Position numbers and translations under genes: made by a program. The notes beneath the pieces are model-generated. The model was given only the letters and a program-made list of their open reading frames with translations. It made no database searches and was not told the origin of the DNA. This document shows positions 8,717-16,668 of a stretch of DNA of 45,678 nucleotides, piece by piece. Source of the DNA: VBAS01 sp035318985 (GTDB taxonomy: Bacteria; Bacteroidota; Bacteroidia; Chitinophagales; Chitinophagaceae); assembly GCA_035318985.1 (NCBI GenBank), contig DATHDP010000053.1, positions 1 through 45,678 of the forward strand, given 5' to 3'. Each line of letters begins with the position of its first letter. Positions within the stretch are counted from its first letter, which is position 1.

Positions 8717-10303
8717 TTAATTCTTGTGCACTTCACTCGAAAAATGAAACTCGATCCCGGGATTATTATTTCTTTCTGTATTCAGGAACCATTCACTTTG
8801 TGCCAGGTAAACGATATGCCCATCTTTATCGACACCTGTGTTCGCTCCTTTAAATCTTGTAAACTCTTCCACCTTTTTGGGATCCTCACTCGTTATCCAG
8901 CATGCCTTATAAAAAGGAAGGGTATTAAACTGAACAGATGCCCCGTATTCCTGCAGCAAACGATATTGTATTACCTCAAACTGAAGTTCACCGACACAAC
9001 CGATGATCTTTTTATTACCGCCATGTTGTGTAAACAATTGTGCAACGCCTTCATCCGTCAATTGCAGCAATCCTTTTTCAAGCTGCTTTGTCTTCATTGG
9101 ATCCTTATTCACCACTTCTTTAAAAATTTCAGGTGAGAAAGTCGGGATGCCTGTGAAATAAAAATTCTCTCCCTCAGTTAGGGTATCACCGATTTTAAAA
9201 TTTCCGGTATCAAACAATCCTACCACATCACCAGGATAAGCATCTTCCACTATGCTTTTTTCACGAGCCATAAAAGAATAAGGATTGCTAAAACGAACAT
9301 CTTTATCTAAACGAACATGATGATAGTATTTATTACGTTCAAACTTGCCGCTACATACCCTCATAAATGCGATCCGGTCTCTATGCTTAGGATCAAGGTT
9401 GGCATGAATTTTAAAAATAAATCCACTCAGTTTTTCTTCATCAGGGCAAACAACTCTTGCCGATGTAGGACGACATTGTGGCAATGGCGCAATACGAACA
9501 AAAGTTTCAAGCAATTCCTTTACACCAAAATTATTGATGGCACTTCCAAAAAACACCGGCGCTACTTTCGCTGCTAAATAATCGTCAACATTCAACACAC
9601 CATGAACACCATCGACCAGGTCAACATCTTCACGTAAAATCGTAGCGTCCTTCTCCCCTATTTTATCATCCACTACTGCGTCGTTTAAATTATTTACACT
9701 GATCAGATCATCACTGCCTTTTGTATTGGCAGTAAACAATCGCAAACTTTTATCATGAAGATTATAAACTCCTTTAAATTCTTTACCGCTATTGATTGGC
9801 CATGTCATTGGATGCAAATGGATCGATAATTCTTTTTCAATTTCTTCCAGCAAGTCAAAACGATTCTTACCATCACGATCCATCTTATTGATAAAAACAA
9901 TTACAGGTGTATCACGCATCCGGCATACTTCCATCAGCTTACGGGTTTGTTCTTCTACACCATTCACACTGTCCACCACAAGTATTACACTATCTACCGC
10001 CGTCAGTGTACGATAAGTATCTTCAGCAAAATCTTTGTGACCGGGAGTATCAAGCAGGTTGATCAAAATACCATTGTAATCAAAAGTCATTACTGAAGTA
10101 GCAACAGAAATTCCACGTTGTCTTTCGATCTCCATAAAATCACTGGTCGCAAATTTTTTGATCTTGTTGCTCTTCACCGCACCTGCCACCTGTATCGCTC
10201 CACCAAACAACAATAGCTTTTCCGTCAGCGTTGTCTTACCCGCATCCGGGTGACTGATAATAGCAAATGTTCTGCGTTTATTTATTTCGTTCTGATATTT
10301 CAT
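8717..10303 (-). CDS. prfC: Peptide chain release factor 3
   Basis: RF3 is a translational GTPase that removes RF1/RF2 from the ribosome after termination. The 528-residue length fits. G-domain motifs are SHPDAGKTTLTEKL (G1), QRGISVATSV (G2), DTPGHKDFAEDTYR (G3) and NKMDRDGK (G4), with the RF3-type AGAVKSNKIKKFATSDFM between G1 and G2. The C-terminal region (GVAQLFTQHGG, VGELQFEVIQYRL) also matches RF3. I chose ATG 10303. The longer frame starts at a TTG that falls inside a TACCTTTG promoter box. It is monocistronic or cotranscribed with the acetyltransferase downstream. Confidence 0.96.
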   Translation of the reverse strand: MKYQNEINKRRTFAIISHPDAGKTTLTEKLLLFGGAIQVAGAVKSNKIKKFATSDFMEIERQRGISVATSVMTFDYNGILINLLDTPGHKDFAEDTYRTLTAVDSVILVVDSVNGVEEQTRKLMEVCRMRDTPVIVFINKMDRDGKNRFDLLEEIEKELSIHLHPMTWPINSGKEFKGVYNLHDKSLRLFTANTKGSDDLISVNNLNDAVVDDKIGEKDATILREDVDLVDGVHGVLNVDDYLAAKVAPVFFGSAINNFGVKELLETFVRIAPLPQCRPTSARVVCPDEEKLSGFIFKIHANLDPKHRDRIAFMRVCSGKFERNKYYHHVRLDKDVRFSNPYSFMAREKSIVEDAYPGDVVGLFDTGNFKIGDTLTEGENFYFTGIPTFSPEIFKEVVNKDPMKTKQLEKGLLQLTDEGVAQLFTQHGGNKKIIGCVGELQFEVIQYRLLQEYGASVQFNTLPFYKACWITSEDPKKVEEFTRFKGANTGVDKDGHIVYLAQSEWFLNTERNNNPGIEFHFSSEVHKN

Positions 10304-10312
10304 AAAGAGGCG

Positions 10313-10320
10313 CAAAGGTA
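10313..10320 (-). promoter_or_regulatory. Candidate -7 box upstream of prfC
   Basis: TACCTTTG on the minus strand, 9 bp before ATG 10303, matches TAnnTTTG. It would give a very short leader. The -33 element is not evident at 19-21 bp. Confidence 0.35.
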
Positions 10321-10356
10321 AGGTTTGAGAGGGATTTTTTGGTAGTCAACTATAGT

Positions 10357-10400
10357 GCTACTATAAGGCTTTTGTTGCGTCGCACTCTTGTACTTTTTGT
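10357..10400 (+). repeat. TTGTTGCGTCGCAC repeat, copy A
   Basis: The core CTTTTGTTGCGTCGCACTCT, preceded by GCTACTATAAG, recurs at 17753-17805 (opposite strand) and 30738-30793. The surrounding gap from 10316 to 10647 holds no credible gene. It contains this repeat and two GC-rich hairpins; minus-strand frames here are made of repeat sequence and have no protein-like features. Confidence 0.75.
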
Positions 10401-10459
10401 AATGCTCTCAGCTTTTGTCCACCCCCTTTTGAAACAACTTTACGTTCGAAGCACCTCCC

Positions 10460-10472
10460 CCGCCAGCGGCGG
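10460..10472. repeat. Short GC-rich inverted repeat CCGCC-AGC-GGCGG
   Basis: A 5-bp stem with a 3-base loop in otherwise AT-rich intergenic DNA. A related palindrome lies about 90 bp on, at 10559-10574. Such CCGCCAGCGG motifs look like dispersed palindromic repeats; no function is evident. Confidence 0.5.
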
Positions 10473-10558
10473 AAAATGTGCATCCCTAATCTTGATCCAT
10501 GTAAAATAAATTTGTGGAATAATATTTTTATTTGATCTAATAACTGAGTGTTCAATGT

Positions 10559-10574
10559 CCCCCGCTGGCGGGGG
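10559..10574. repeat. GC-rich palindrome CCCCCGC-TG-GCGGGGG
   Basis: A near-perfect palindrome upstream of the lipoprotein gene at 10648, complementary in style to the copy at 10460-10472. The two could pair with each other or each form a small hairpin. It is too far from any stop codon to be called a terminator with confidence. Confidence 0.5.
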
Positions 10575-10647
10575 TCGGATATACAATAACATGAAATGAT
10601 CGAATGGGGGTGGATTAGAATTTGTAACTTGATTAAAGAACCACAGC

Positions 10648-11592
10648 ATGAAACTCTTGCCAATCAACGTTCATTACCTGCTTCTTTTTATTCCTTTGTT
10701 TGTAGTCATCTCATGCAAAGATGATGAGATCCTTTACCCAGATGGAGGCTATGATTACCCAAAACATGTTGAAGACAAAGACACAACGTTTTATTTTTAT
10801 CCTTTGAAGGATAATATTTCAACAGAGGATTCATTTAAAACAGCAAATACATATTCCTTTTTAAATGGGTTTGATGAATATAATTTGAGCCTCAGGCCTA
10901 ATGATAAGCCAACTTTTCGTTTTACTTATTTTGGTTCCCCAACAGCCGTAGTAACATTATTTCAAGACCAAATAATTGTAAAAGAATTAATAAAGGGGTT
11001 TTGGTTTGACGTGCCAGATACTACAAAGTTGTCGAGTAAAGAAAAAATTCATTTTGATATACTTGAAAGATTTTTCCCACTGAATGATACAAGCTACAAG
11101 AAATGGAAAAAAATATATCTTGATTCCTTTGCAGCTGCCGATCCCGAGTTGCTTGACCCTAACTATTATAAATATCTCTTAGATAAGACAGGAGCTATAG
11201 GCATAAATAAATTTGAATACTCTTTAAAAAAAGTCCCTATTACAAAAAAGACTTTTGTCTACCTGCTTAATCAAATAAACAGATCAGGATATTGGCAATT
11301 ACCATTTGAAAATTGGTGTGACAATATACCCACTGATGTAAATGGGTTTATGCTTGAAGCAAACACCCCCAAAAAATACAATGCTGTCAATTCATTAAGC
11401 TGTCCTGATGATTCTACAAAATATACAAGAGCCTGCCAGGAACTTATAAAATATGCGCAGATGGATAGTATAATTAAATTGATTTGGGATGGAAGAGTTA
11501 CTACAGATACGCCAGACCCCATTAAAGTTCGCGAACTTAAACTGATTGAAGTCAAAGAAGAACCAGTAAAGAAAAAGAAGAAAGCCAAATAG
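10648..11592 (+). CDS. Lipoprotein of unknown function
   Basis: A 314-residue protein I do not recognise. The N-terminus MKLLPINVHYLLLFIPLFVVISC is a lipoprotein signal peptide with the lipobox ending at Cys23, and the following KDDE is the acidic pattern that often favours surface or outer-membrane retention in Bacteroidota. The mature part is rich in aromatic and charged residues, has no visible catalytic motif, and ends in a strongly basic tail (EEPVKKKKKAK). It sits alone on the + strand between prfC and a permease gene. The basic tail on an otherwise acidic lipoprotein is unusual. Start ATG 10648 is supported by the signal peptide. Confidence 0.8.
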   Translation: MKLLPINVHYLLLFIPLFVVISCKDDEILYPDGGYDYPKHVEDKDTTFYFYPLKDNISTEDSFKTANTYSFLNGFDEYNLSLRPNDKPTFRFTYFGSPTAVVTLFQDQIIVKELIKGFWFDVPDTTKLSSKEKIHFDILERFFPLNDTSYKKWKKIYLDSFAAADPELLDPNYYKYLLDKTGAIGINKFEYSLKKVPITKKTFVYLLNQINRSGYWQLPFENWCDNIPTDVNGFMLEANTPKKYNAVNSLSCPDDSTKYTRACQELIKYAQMDSIIKLIWDGRVTTDTPDPIKVRELKLIEVKEEPVKKKKKAK

Positions 11593-11705
11593 AATTACCA
11601 AACCCTGAACGGAGCGTCGCAACGAAGCTCAATCGGAGTTACCAAAGCCGGCTACCACCCAAATAATTTCTTTTAGAAAGCCAATCTCAAATTATAAATT
11701 TGCTA

Positions 11706-12959
11706 ATGCGCCGGACAATCCAGATCGTTTTAAGCAGTCTCAAAATGGCAGTGACCGAGTTGTGGAAGAATAAGCTCCGCACTTTTCTATCCCTTTTTGG
11801 TATCACGATTGGTATCTTCTGTATCATTGGCGTAATGGCAACTCTGGGAAGTCTTGAACACAATATCCAAAGCGAAATAAAATCCTTTGGTACTAATACT
11901 ATTTATCTTGACAAATGGGATTATAGCTCAGGCGGCGACGGTCAATATCCCTGGTGGAAATTTATTAAGCGGCCATCACCAAAATACGAACAGCTTGAGC
12001 CGATCATGCAAAGAACGCCTAGTGCAAAATATGCGGCATTTAAGATCAATCGCCAGGCTGATGTAGAATACGAAGACAATGCTTTGAAAAATGTACTTCT
12101 TTATGGCTTTAGCGAAGATTTCAGTAACATACAACCTGTTGAGATCATGTATGGCAGGTATTTATCTCCATCAGAATTTCAACAAGGCACGAACGCAGGT
12201 GTGATAGGCAACGAAGTAGCCGAACAGCTTTTTGTCAAACCGGAAAGAGCTCTTGGTAAAATGATCACCTCAAAAGGAAAGAAAATTGTGATCGTAGGTG
12301 TCATTAAAAAACAAGGTAACCAAATGCTGGGTGGCTGGCAACTGGACGATGCAGTAGTTATGCCTTATCGATATGCCCGTACTATAATGGATGAAAGAAA
12401 TGCTGAACCATTGATCCTTGTACAGGGTCTCGACAATTTACAGATCGCTGTTTTGAAAGATGACCTAAAAGGCGCTATGAGAGCCATCAACAAACTGAGC
12501 CCGGCACAGGAAGATAATTTTTCTTTGAATGATGTGAATGAATGGAGTAAGGCATTCGAAGCGGCGTTCTCAGGAATTAATATGGGTGGAATGCTTATTG
12601 GTGGTATCAGTCTTATAGTTGGTTTGTTTGGCGTTGCCAATATCATGTTTGTAAGTGTAAAGGAACGTACCAGCCAGATTGGTTTGAAAAAAGCAATTGG
12701 CGCCAAGAGCCATATCATACTTATTGAATTTTTACTGGAAGCTTCATTCCTTTGCCTTATCGGCGGATTTATTGGGTTGGCGCTTGTATTAGGACTTACA
12801 AAAATTTTATCCGGAGCATTTAACTTCCCGATATATATTTCAACTTCTAATCTTGTAACGGCGATCAGCATTTGCTTTGTCGTTGGCGTGCTTGCAGGTA
12901 TCATACCTGCGATAATTGCTGCAAGATTGAATCCGGTGGTGGCGATAAGATCAAAATAA
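11706..12959 (+). CDS. ABC transporter permease, MacB/FtsX family
   Basis: A permease of about 417 residues with the MacB architecture. A first transmembrane helix sits in KNKLRTFLSLFGITIGIFCIIGVM, then comes a periplasmic MacB_PCD domain of roughly 220 residues, then three C-terminal helices carrying the FtsX domain (SLIVGLFGVANIMFVSVKERTSQIGLKKAIGAK and onward). The KERTSQIGLKKAIGAK loop contacts the ATPase. These proteins act with an ATPase to push lipoproteins, peptides or toxins through the envelope, but no ATPase gene is adjacent here. Start ATG 11706 is preferred to the TTG two codons earlier. Confidence 0.9.
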   Translation: MRRTIQIVLSSLKMAVTELWKNKLRTFLSLFGITIGIFCIIGVMATLGSLEHNIQSEIKSFGTNTIYLDKWDYSSGGDGQYPWWKFIKRPSPKYEQLEPIMQRTPSAKYAAFKINRQADVEYEDNALKNVLLYGFSEDFSNIQPVEIMYGRYLSPSEFQQGTNAGVIGNEVAEQLFVKPERALGKMITSKGKKIVIVGVIKKQGNQMLGGWQLDDAVVMPYRYARTIMDERNAEPLILVQGLDNLQIAVLKDDLKGAMRAINKLSPAQEDNFSLNDVNEWSKAFEAAFSGINMGGMLIGGISLIVGLFGVANIMFVSVKERTSQIGLKKAIGAKSHIILIEFLLEASFLCLIGGFIGLALVLGLTKILSGAFNFPIYISTSNLVTAISICFVVGVLAGIIPAIIAARLNPVVAIRSK

Positions 12960-12974
12960 ACCCAACCCCCTGTC

Positions 12975-12986
12975 CCCCTAAAGGGG
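12975..12986. repeat. CCCCTAAAGGGG palindrome after the permease gene
   Basis: Second member of the CCCC-TTTA-GGGG family, 16 bp after the permease stop codon. It could form a short hairpin in the mRNA 3' end, but lacks a T tract. Confidence 0.6.
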
Positions 12987-13051
12987 AGACTTAGTTTGAT
13001 CACTCCTTTGCTATTTAATTTTCATTATAAAGGAAAAAAGAATTCAATCTT

Positions 13052-13059
13052 TACATTTG
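13052..13059 (+). promoter_or_regulatory. Candidate -7 box upstream of tsaD
   Basis: TACATTTG matches TAnnTTTG, 19 bp before ATG 13079. It supports use of that ATG, or at least transcription through it, rather than a promoter close to the internal GTG at 13133. No -33 TTG at normal spacing. Confidence 0.4.
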
Positions 13060-13078
13060 CAACTCACATTTTAAAGAA

Positions 13079-14170
13079 ATGCTTCAGTACACGAATGATA
13101 GTAGAAATCTAAGTTCCCCCTTTAGGGGGACGGTGGGCATTCTTGCTATAGAAAGTAGTTGTGATGAAACATCAGCGGCAATCTGCCGTGATGGGAAAAT
13201 TCTATCAAACATTATTGCTGGGCAAAAAGTACATGAGCAATATGGTGGTGTTGTGCCTGAATTAGCAAGCAGAGCACATATTCAAAATATCATTCCTGTT
13301 GTAGATGCAGCAATGAAAAAAGCTGGATGCAATATCGGCGATATTGATGCAATTGCATTCACTCAATCGCCAGGGCTAATTGGTTCGCTGCTTATAGGAT
13401 CCCAGTTTGCAAAATCATTGGCTTTGTCTTTAAACAAACCATTGATAGCAGTGCATCATATGCAGGCGCATGTGCTGGCAAATCTTATTGATGATCCCAA
13501 ACCATCTTTCCCTTTTTTATGTTTGACTGTAAGTGGTGGTCATACGCAGATCGTATTGTGTGAATCTCCTACTAAAATGAAAGTGATCGGCGAAACAATT
13601 GATGATGCCGCAGGTGAGGCATTTGATAAAACTGCAAAGCTGTTAGGACTTCCCTACCCCGGCGGACCATTGATCGATAAATATGCAAAAGACGGCGATG
13701 CAACTCGCTTTCAATTCCCCGAGCCACAAATACCCGGGCTTAATTTTAGTTTTAGCGGATTAAAAACTTCTATTCTTTATTTCTTGCAGAACGCAGGTAA
13801 AAGTCATATTTATAAAGAACAGTTCCTGGCTACTGAAGATGAAAAAAATAAATTCATAAAAGAGAATTTAAATGATCTCTGTGCATCAATACAACAGAGG
13901 ATTGTTTCTATACTGCTTAATAAACTTAAAAAAGCTTCCATCGAAACCGGGATAAAAGATATTTGCATTGCCGGTGGTGTTTCGGCAAATAGCGGTTTGC
14001 GAAAAGCAATTGAAGAGGTCGGCAAAAAAAATAATTGGAACACTTTTATTCCTGCTTTTGAATATTGCACTGATAATGCCGGCATGATCGCAATCACCGC
14101 TTATTACAAATTTCTTGAAAAACAATTCAGTGATCTTACAGTAAGTGCTTCTGCGAGGGCGGAATGGTAA
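13079..14170 (+). CDS. tsaD: tRNA N6-adenosine threonylcarbamoyltransferase TsaD
   Basis: TsaD transfers the threonylcarbamoyl group onto A37 of ANN-decoding tRNAs, working with TsaB and TsaE. Family motifs are all present: GILAIESSCDETSAAI, the metal-binding HHMQAH near residue 125, TVSGGHTQIVL, CIAGGVSANSGLR and YCTDNAGMIA. The length is 363 residues from ATG 13079. The first 19 residues are not conserved in the family and are partly encoded by a CCCCCTTTAGGGGG palindrome (residues SSPFRGT). GTG 13133 would give MGILAIESSCDETS, a family-typical start, with AGGGGGA just upstream. Which codon is used is undecided. Confidence 0.95.
   Translation: MLQYTNDSRNLSSPFRGTVGILAIESSCDETSAAICRDGKILSNIIAGQKVHEQYGGVVPELASRAHIQNIIPVVDAAMKKAGCNIGDIDAIAFTQSPGLIGSLLIGSQFAKSLALSLNKPLIAVHHMQAHVLANLIDDPKPSFPFLCLTVSGGHTQIVLCESPTKMKVIGETIDDAAGEAFDKTAKLLGLPYPGGPLIDKYAKDGDATRFQFPEPQIPGLNFSFSGLKTSILYFLQNAGKSHIYKEQFLATEDEKNKFIKENLNDLCASIQQRIVSILLNKLKKASIETGIKDICIAGGVSANSGLRKAIEEVGKKNNWNTFIPAFEYCTDNAGMIAITAYYKFLEKQFSDLTVSASARAEW
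13116..13129. repeat. CCCCCTTTAGGGGG palindrome inside the 5' end of tsaD
   Basis: Third and longest copy of the CCCC-TTTA-GGGG family. It lies in frame between ATG 13079 and the conserved core of TsaD and places AGGGGGA four bases before GTG 13133. It could fold the start region of the mRNA. Confidence 0.75.
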
Positions 14171-14174
14171 GAGA

Positions 14175-14248
14175 AGCTGCGAGCTATCAGCTACGAGCTT
14201 CGAGTATTGAACTTAATAAAAATACTTTCTTTATTTTGGCTCGCAGCT
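14175..14248. repeat. Inverted repeat with AGCTGCGAGC / GCTCGCAGCT arms
   Basis: The 106-bp gap between tsaD and the next gene has ten-base arms AGCTGCGAGC (14175-14184) and GCTCGCAGCT (14239-14248). Each sits in a tract of degenerate AGCTAT/CTCATAGCT units. This resembles dispersed simple repeats seen elsewhere in the window and may act as a weak hairpin after tsaD. Confidence 0.6.
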
Positions 14249-14276
14249 CATAGCTCAATGCTCATAGCTTTGTATT

Positions 14277-15011
14277 ATGCCTAATTCTTACTTTCAATTC
14301 AAACAATTTACAATTCACCAGGATCGATGTGCGATGAAAGTGACGACGGATGCTTGTTTATTTGGTGCATGGGTGGCGGAAGAAGTCAGGAGTCAGGAGT
14401 CCGGAGTCGGGAGTTCGCTTGATATTGGAACAGGCACTGGTTTATTGGCATTAATGCTTGCCCAAAAAAATCCAGAAATGAAGATCGAGGCGATAGAAAT
14501 TAATAAGGAGGCGGCAGAACAAGCAAAGATCAACGCAGGATCATCACCTTGGAAAGAACAAATAAATATTCTTCAGGCCGATGTAAAAGGATTTTCTTTT
14601 GAAAAAGAATTTGATCTTATTATCAGCAACCCTCCTTTTTATGAAAACGAAATACGATCAGCAAGTGATTCAAAAAATGTTGCTCATCACAGTGATAACT
14701 TAACATTAAAAGAATTGCTGGTGATTATAAAAAACAACCTGAGTAAAACAGGCATATTTTTTCTATTACTTCCGTATAAAAGAAATGAGGAGATAAAAAA
14801 ACTTTTAAAAGACCATGAATTGAATATTTCAAAAATCTTATTTGTTCGTCAATCAGTAAAACATGATTATTTCCGGATCATGTTAAAGGGGAAATTGGGT
14901 GATCAGGAAAATATAGAGACTGAATTTAATGAAATGTCAATTTGGGATGATGACCAACAATACACTACTGAATTCAAACAACTACTAAAAAATTATTATC
15001 TCCATCTATGA
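14277..15011 (+). CDS. tRNA1(Val) (adenine37-N6)-methyltransferase family (TrmN6/YfiC-like)
   Basis: A 244-residue N6-adenine methyltransferase of the YfiC/TrmN6 type. The N-terminus FQFKQFTIHQDRCAMKVTTDACLFGAW matches the family, the SAM loop is LDIGTGTGLLALMLAQ, and the catalytic NPPF tetrad is in IISNPPFYENE. The enzyme is expected to methylate an adenine near the anticodon of a valine tRNA, though the exact tRNA is inferred from family. Residues VRSQESGVGSS between the first helix and the SAM loop come from a repeat at 14384-14414 and look like an insertion. It follows tsaD, another position-37 modification gene. It is convergent with the next gene. Confidence 0.87.
   Translation: MPNSYFQFKQFTIHQDRCAMKVTTDACLFGAWVAEEVRSQESGVGSSLDIGTGTGLLALMLAQKNPEMKIEAIEINKEAAEQAKINAGSSPWKEQINILQADVKGFSFEKEFDLIISNPPFYENEIRSASDSKNVAHHSDNLTLKELLVIIKNNLSKTGIFFLLLPYKRNEEIKKLLKDHELNISKILFVRQSVKHDYFRIMLKGKLGDQENIETEFNEMSIWDDDQQYTTEFKQLLKNYYLHL
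14384..14414 (+). repeat. AGTCAGGAGT-type tandem repeat inside the TrmN6-like gene
   Basis: Three near-identical AGTCAGG/AGTCCGG/AGTCGGG units encode VRSQESGVGS just before the SAM-binding loop. A related tract (AGAGTCGGGAGTC) occurs in the ABC-F gene around 22571-22606, so this is a dispersed repeat that has entered coding sequence without breaking the frame. Confidence 0.7.
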
Positions 15012-15028
15012 AGAATTCTTAATTCTTT

Positions 15029-15044
15029 CCCGATAGCTATCGGG
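15029..15044. terminator. CCCGATAGCTATCGGG palindrome between convergent genes
   Basis: A perfect 16-base palindrome in the 40 bp between the convergent ends of the TrmN6-like gene and the dehydrogenase gene. It is flanked by AT-rich DNA (TTCTTT on the left, ATAATTG on the right), so it could serve as a weak bidirectional terminator. A degenerate half (CCCGATAGCTATTG) occurs near 40505, so it may instead be a dispersed palindrome. Confidence 0.5.
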
Positions 15045-15051
15045 ATAATTG

Positions 15052-16254
15052 TTAATTACCGTTAGCATATTCTTTTAAATATTCATAATGAGGCGTCAGT
15101 TTTCCATCTTTAACCATTGTTGCTCTTTCGATAATAACTGAACCTTCTCCTACTAGGTTTTCAAGCACATGCTTTATCAATTGCTCACCAAAATACCGTG
15201 AAGCATCTCTTGGCAGTTCATTCGGCAGATTTCCTACTGCCATCATATCGATTGAATTGGGTAAATAAGGTTTCGTTTTTTCCAATGTTGTTCTATCAAT
15301 TCCATAAACTGGTTCTTCAATTGTTTGATCTCCGAGATTAATAGGAACAGAACCGCCTTTATCATCTGTAATATCAGCGATCGTTCTGATGATAAAAGTA
15401 TCTGCTTGTACATTTTCTTTTTCAAAAAGGCGAGGCACATTTTTATCCCAATACACACCATTCAATAAAATATCGGTTTGTTCTGCATATGGTAAAAAAT
15501 CGCAGCGGTATAATTCAGGGTGTTCATGAAATTCAAGTCGCTTGTACTTACCATTTTCAATTCGCTCATAAAGGTCAGCTCCTTTTAATTGCGTATAAAC
15601 AGGATAAGCAAATCTTCTTACCAAATAATCATCTGATTCTACTTCATGAATGCCCATCAGGTTCATGATCTCAAGAATGCCATGCGCTACCCTGCCCGAA
15701 CCAGTAACCGCAATCTTTACGTTGGGTAATCGGATCCCAAAATATGTATGGATCAATTCACGAAAACTTCTTTGCTTGTAAACACGATCAAGTTTATATA
15801 AACCGGTTCTATTACCGTAAGCCATCATACCGTTATGTGCCCCCACAATACCGGCAAAAAAACCAAAACCGATGATACGTTGTCCATCTTCATGTTCCAG
15901 GCATTCATAATCGATCAGCGTAATTTTTTTATCAAGAATTGCCTGCATCATCTTTTGATTCTGGGGCTGCTTCTTTTTGGTATGCGAAAAAAACAAGTAG
16001 GTTTTTCCCGGCAGCAACTGGTCAACAGGAATCTCTTTTATTCCCATCAGAATATCACATTCGCTGATATCATCTTTTACCTGCACACCTGCATTTTCGT
16101 ATTCACGATCTGTAAAACAACGAACAGAGGAACTTTGAGCAATGATCTCAACGTCCGAATTGTTCCTGTGTATCCATTTACATTGAGCCGGTGTCAATGC
16201 CACCCGGTTGTCGGCTGGAATTTTCCCTTCCCGTATTAGTCCTATCCTGATCAT
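15052..16254 (-). CDS. Alanine dehydrogenase / saccharopine dehydrogenase family oxidoreductase
   Basis: A 400-residue NAD(P)-dependent enzyme with the alanine dehydrogenase/PNT N-terminal fold (IRIGLIREGKIPADNRVALT, then SHTKKKQPQNQKMM) and a Rossmann NAD site in VKIAVTGSGRVAHGILEIM. Segments such as YECLEHEDGQRIIGFGFFAG and the overall length resemble lysine-forming saccharopine dehydrogenase (LYS1-like) more than classical alanine dehydrogenase. Lysine catabolism or another amino-acid reductive step is possible, and the substrate is not decided. ATG 16254 starts directly in the fold. It is monocistronic, convergent with the tRNA methyltransferase gene and divergent from a small membrane-protein gene. 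Confidence 0.82.
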   Translation of the reverse strand: MIRIGLIREGKIPADNRVALTPAQCKWIHRNNSDVEIIAQSSSVRCFTDREYENAGVQVKDDISECDILMGIKEIPVDQLLPGKTYLFFSHTKKKQPQNQKMMQAILDKKITLIDYECLEHEDGQRIIGFGFFAGIVGAHNGMMAYGNRTGLYKLDRVYKQRSFRELIHTYFGIRLPNVKIAVTGSGRVAHGILEIMNLMGIHEVESDDYLVRRFAYPVYTQLKGADLYERIENGKYKRLEFHEHPELYRCDFLPYAEQTDILLNGVYWDKNVPRLFEKENVQADTFIIRTIADITDDKGGSVPINLGDQTIEEPVYGIDRTTLEKTKPYLPNSIDMMAVGNLPNELPRDASRYFGEQLIKHVLENLVGEGSVIIERATMVKDGKLTPHYEYLKEYANGN

Positions 16255-16440
16255 ATGGCAAACATTATAAAATTATTGCCTCAAAGTTGCCGGTTATCGG
16301 CGACTAAAACAAACTGATTAAATCAGAAAAATTATTTGCTTGCCACTAGAAAAAGAATGCTGGAAAAACATTTCTTTAACACAACACCAAAAATAGTTGG
16401 CAGATTAATTGTAATACTCTTAGGAGAAAAGTTTTTGTAA

Positions 16441-16665
16441 ATGAAAAGACCGGCAGTCATAATATTCCTGGCAACATTATATTTATTATTTTTCAATGCA
16501 TCTCCACATCTTGATGTACCTAATTGGGTAATTATTACCCTGTTTATCCTATCGCCTATTGTCGTGAGCTATATGGCTTACGTGATCTTAAAATCTAGCA
16601 AGTCTTCAAAATATACTTTTGAAGAACGATTTTATGAACATCATAACTATGAAAGAAATGAATAA
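16441..16665 (+). CDS. Small two-helix membrane protein, unknown function
   Basis: A 74-residue protein with two predicted membrane helices, roughly residues 4-20 (PAVIIFLATLYLLFF) and 29-51 (WVIITLFILSPIVVSYMAYVIL), and a short charged C-terminal tail rich in Tyr, His and Glu (ERFYEHHNYERNE). I do not recognise a family. Its 3' end lies 3 bp from the convergent pyridoxamine-oxidase-like gene. The clean helix-loop-helix pattern and a start at an ATG argue for a real gene. Confidence 0.6.
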   Translation: MKRPAVIIFLATLYLLFFNASPHLDVPNWVIITLFILSPIVVSYMAYVILKSSKSSKYTFEERFYEHHNYERNE

Positions 16666-16668
16666 AGC

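Noticed and set aside
10361..10667. Two minus-strand frames of 75-100 residues upstream of the lipoprotein gene
   Set aside because: They run through the repeat and GC-rich palindromes and have no protein-like pattern, signal peptide or domain.
11594..11660. Possible further repeat copy around GAGCGTCGCAACGAAGCTC
   Set aside because: It shares only the short GCGTCGCAAC stretch with the dispersed repeat and lacks the flanks, so homology cannot be claimed.
12365..13003. 212-residue minus-strand frame opposite the permease gene
   Set aside because: It is the antisense shadow of the C-terminal FtsX domain; all family motifs are on the + strand.
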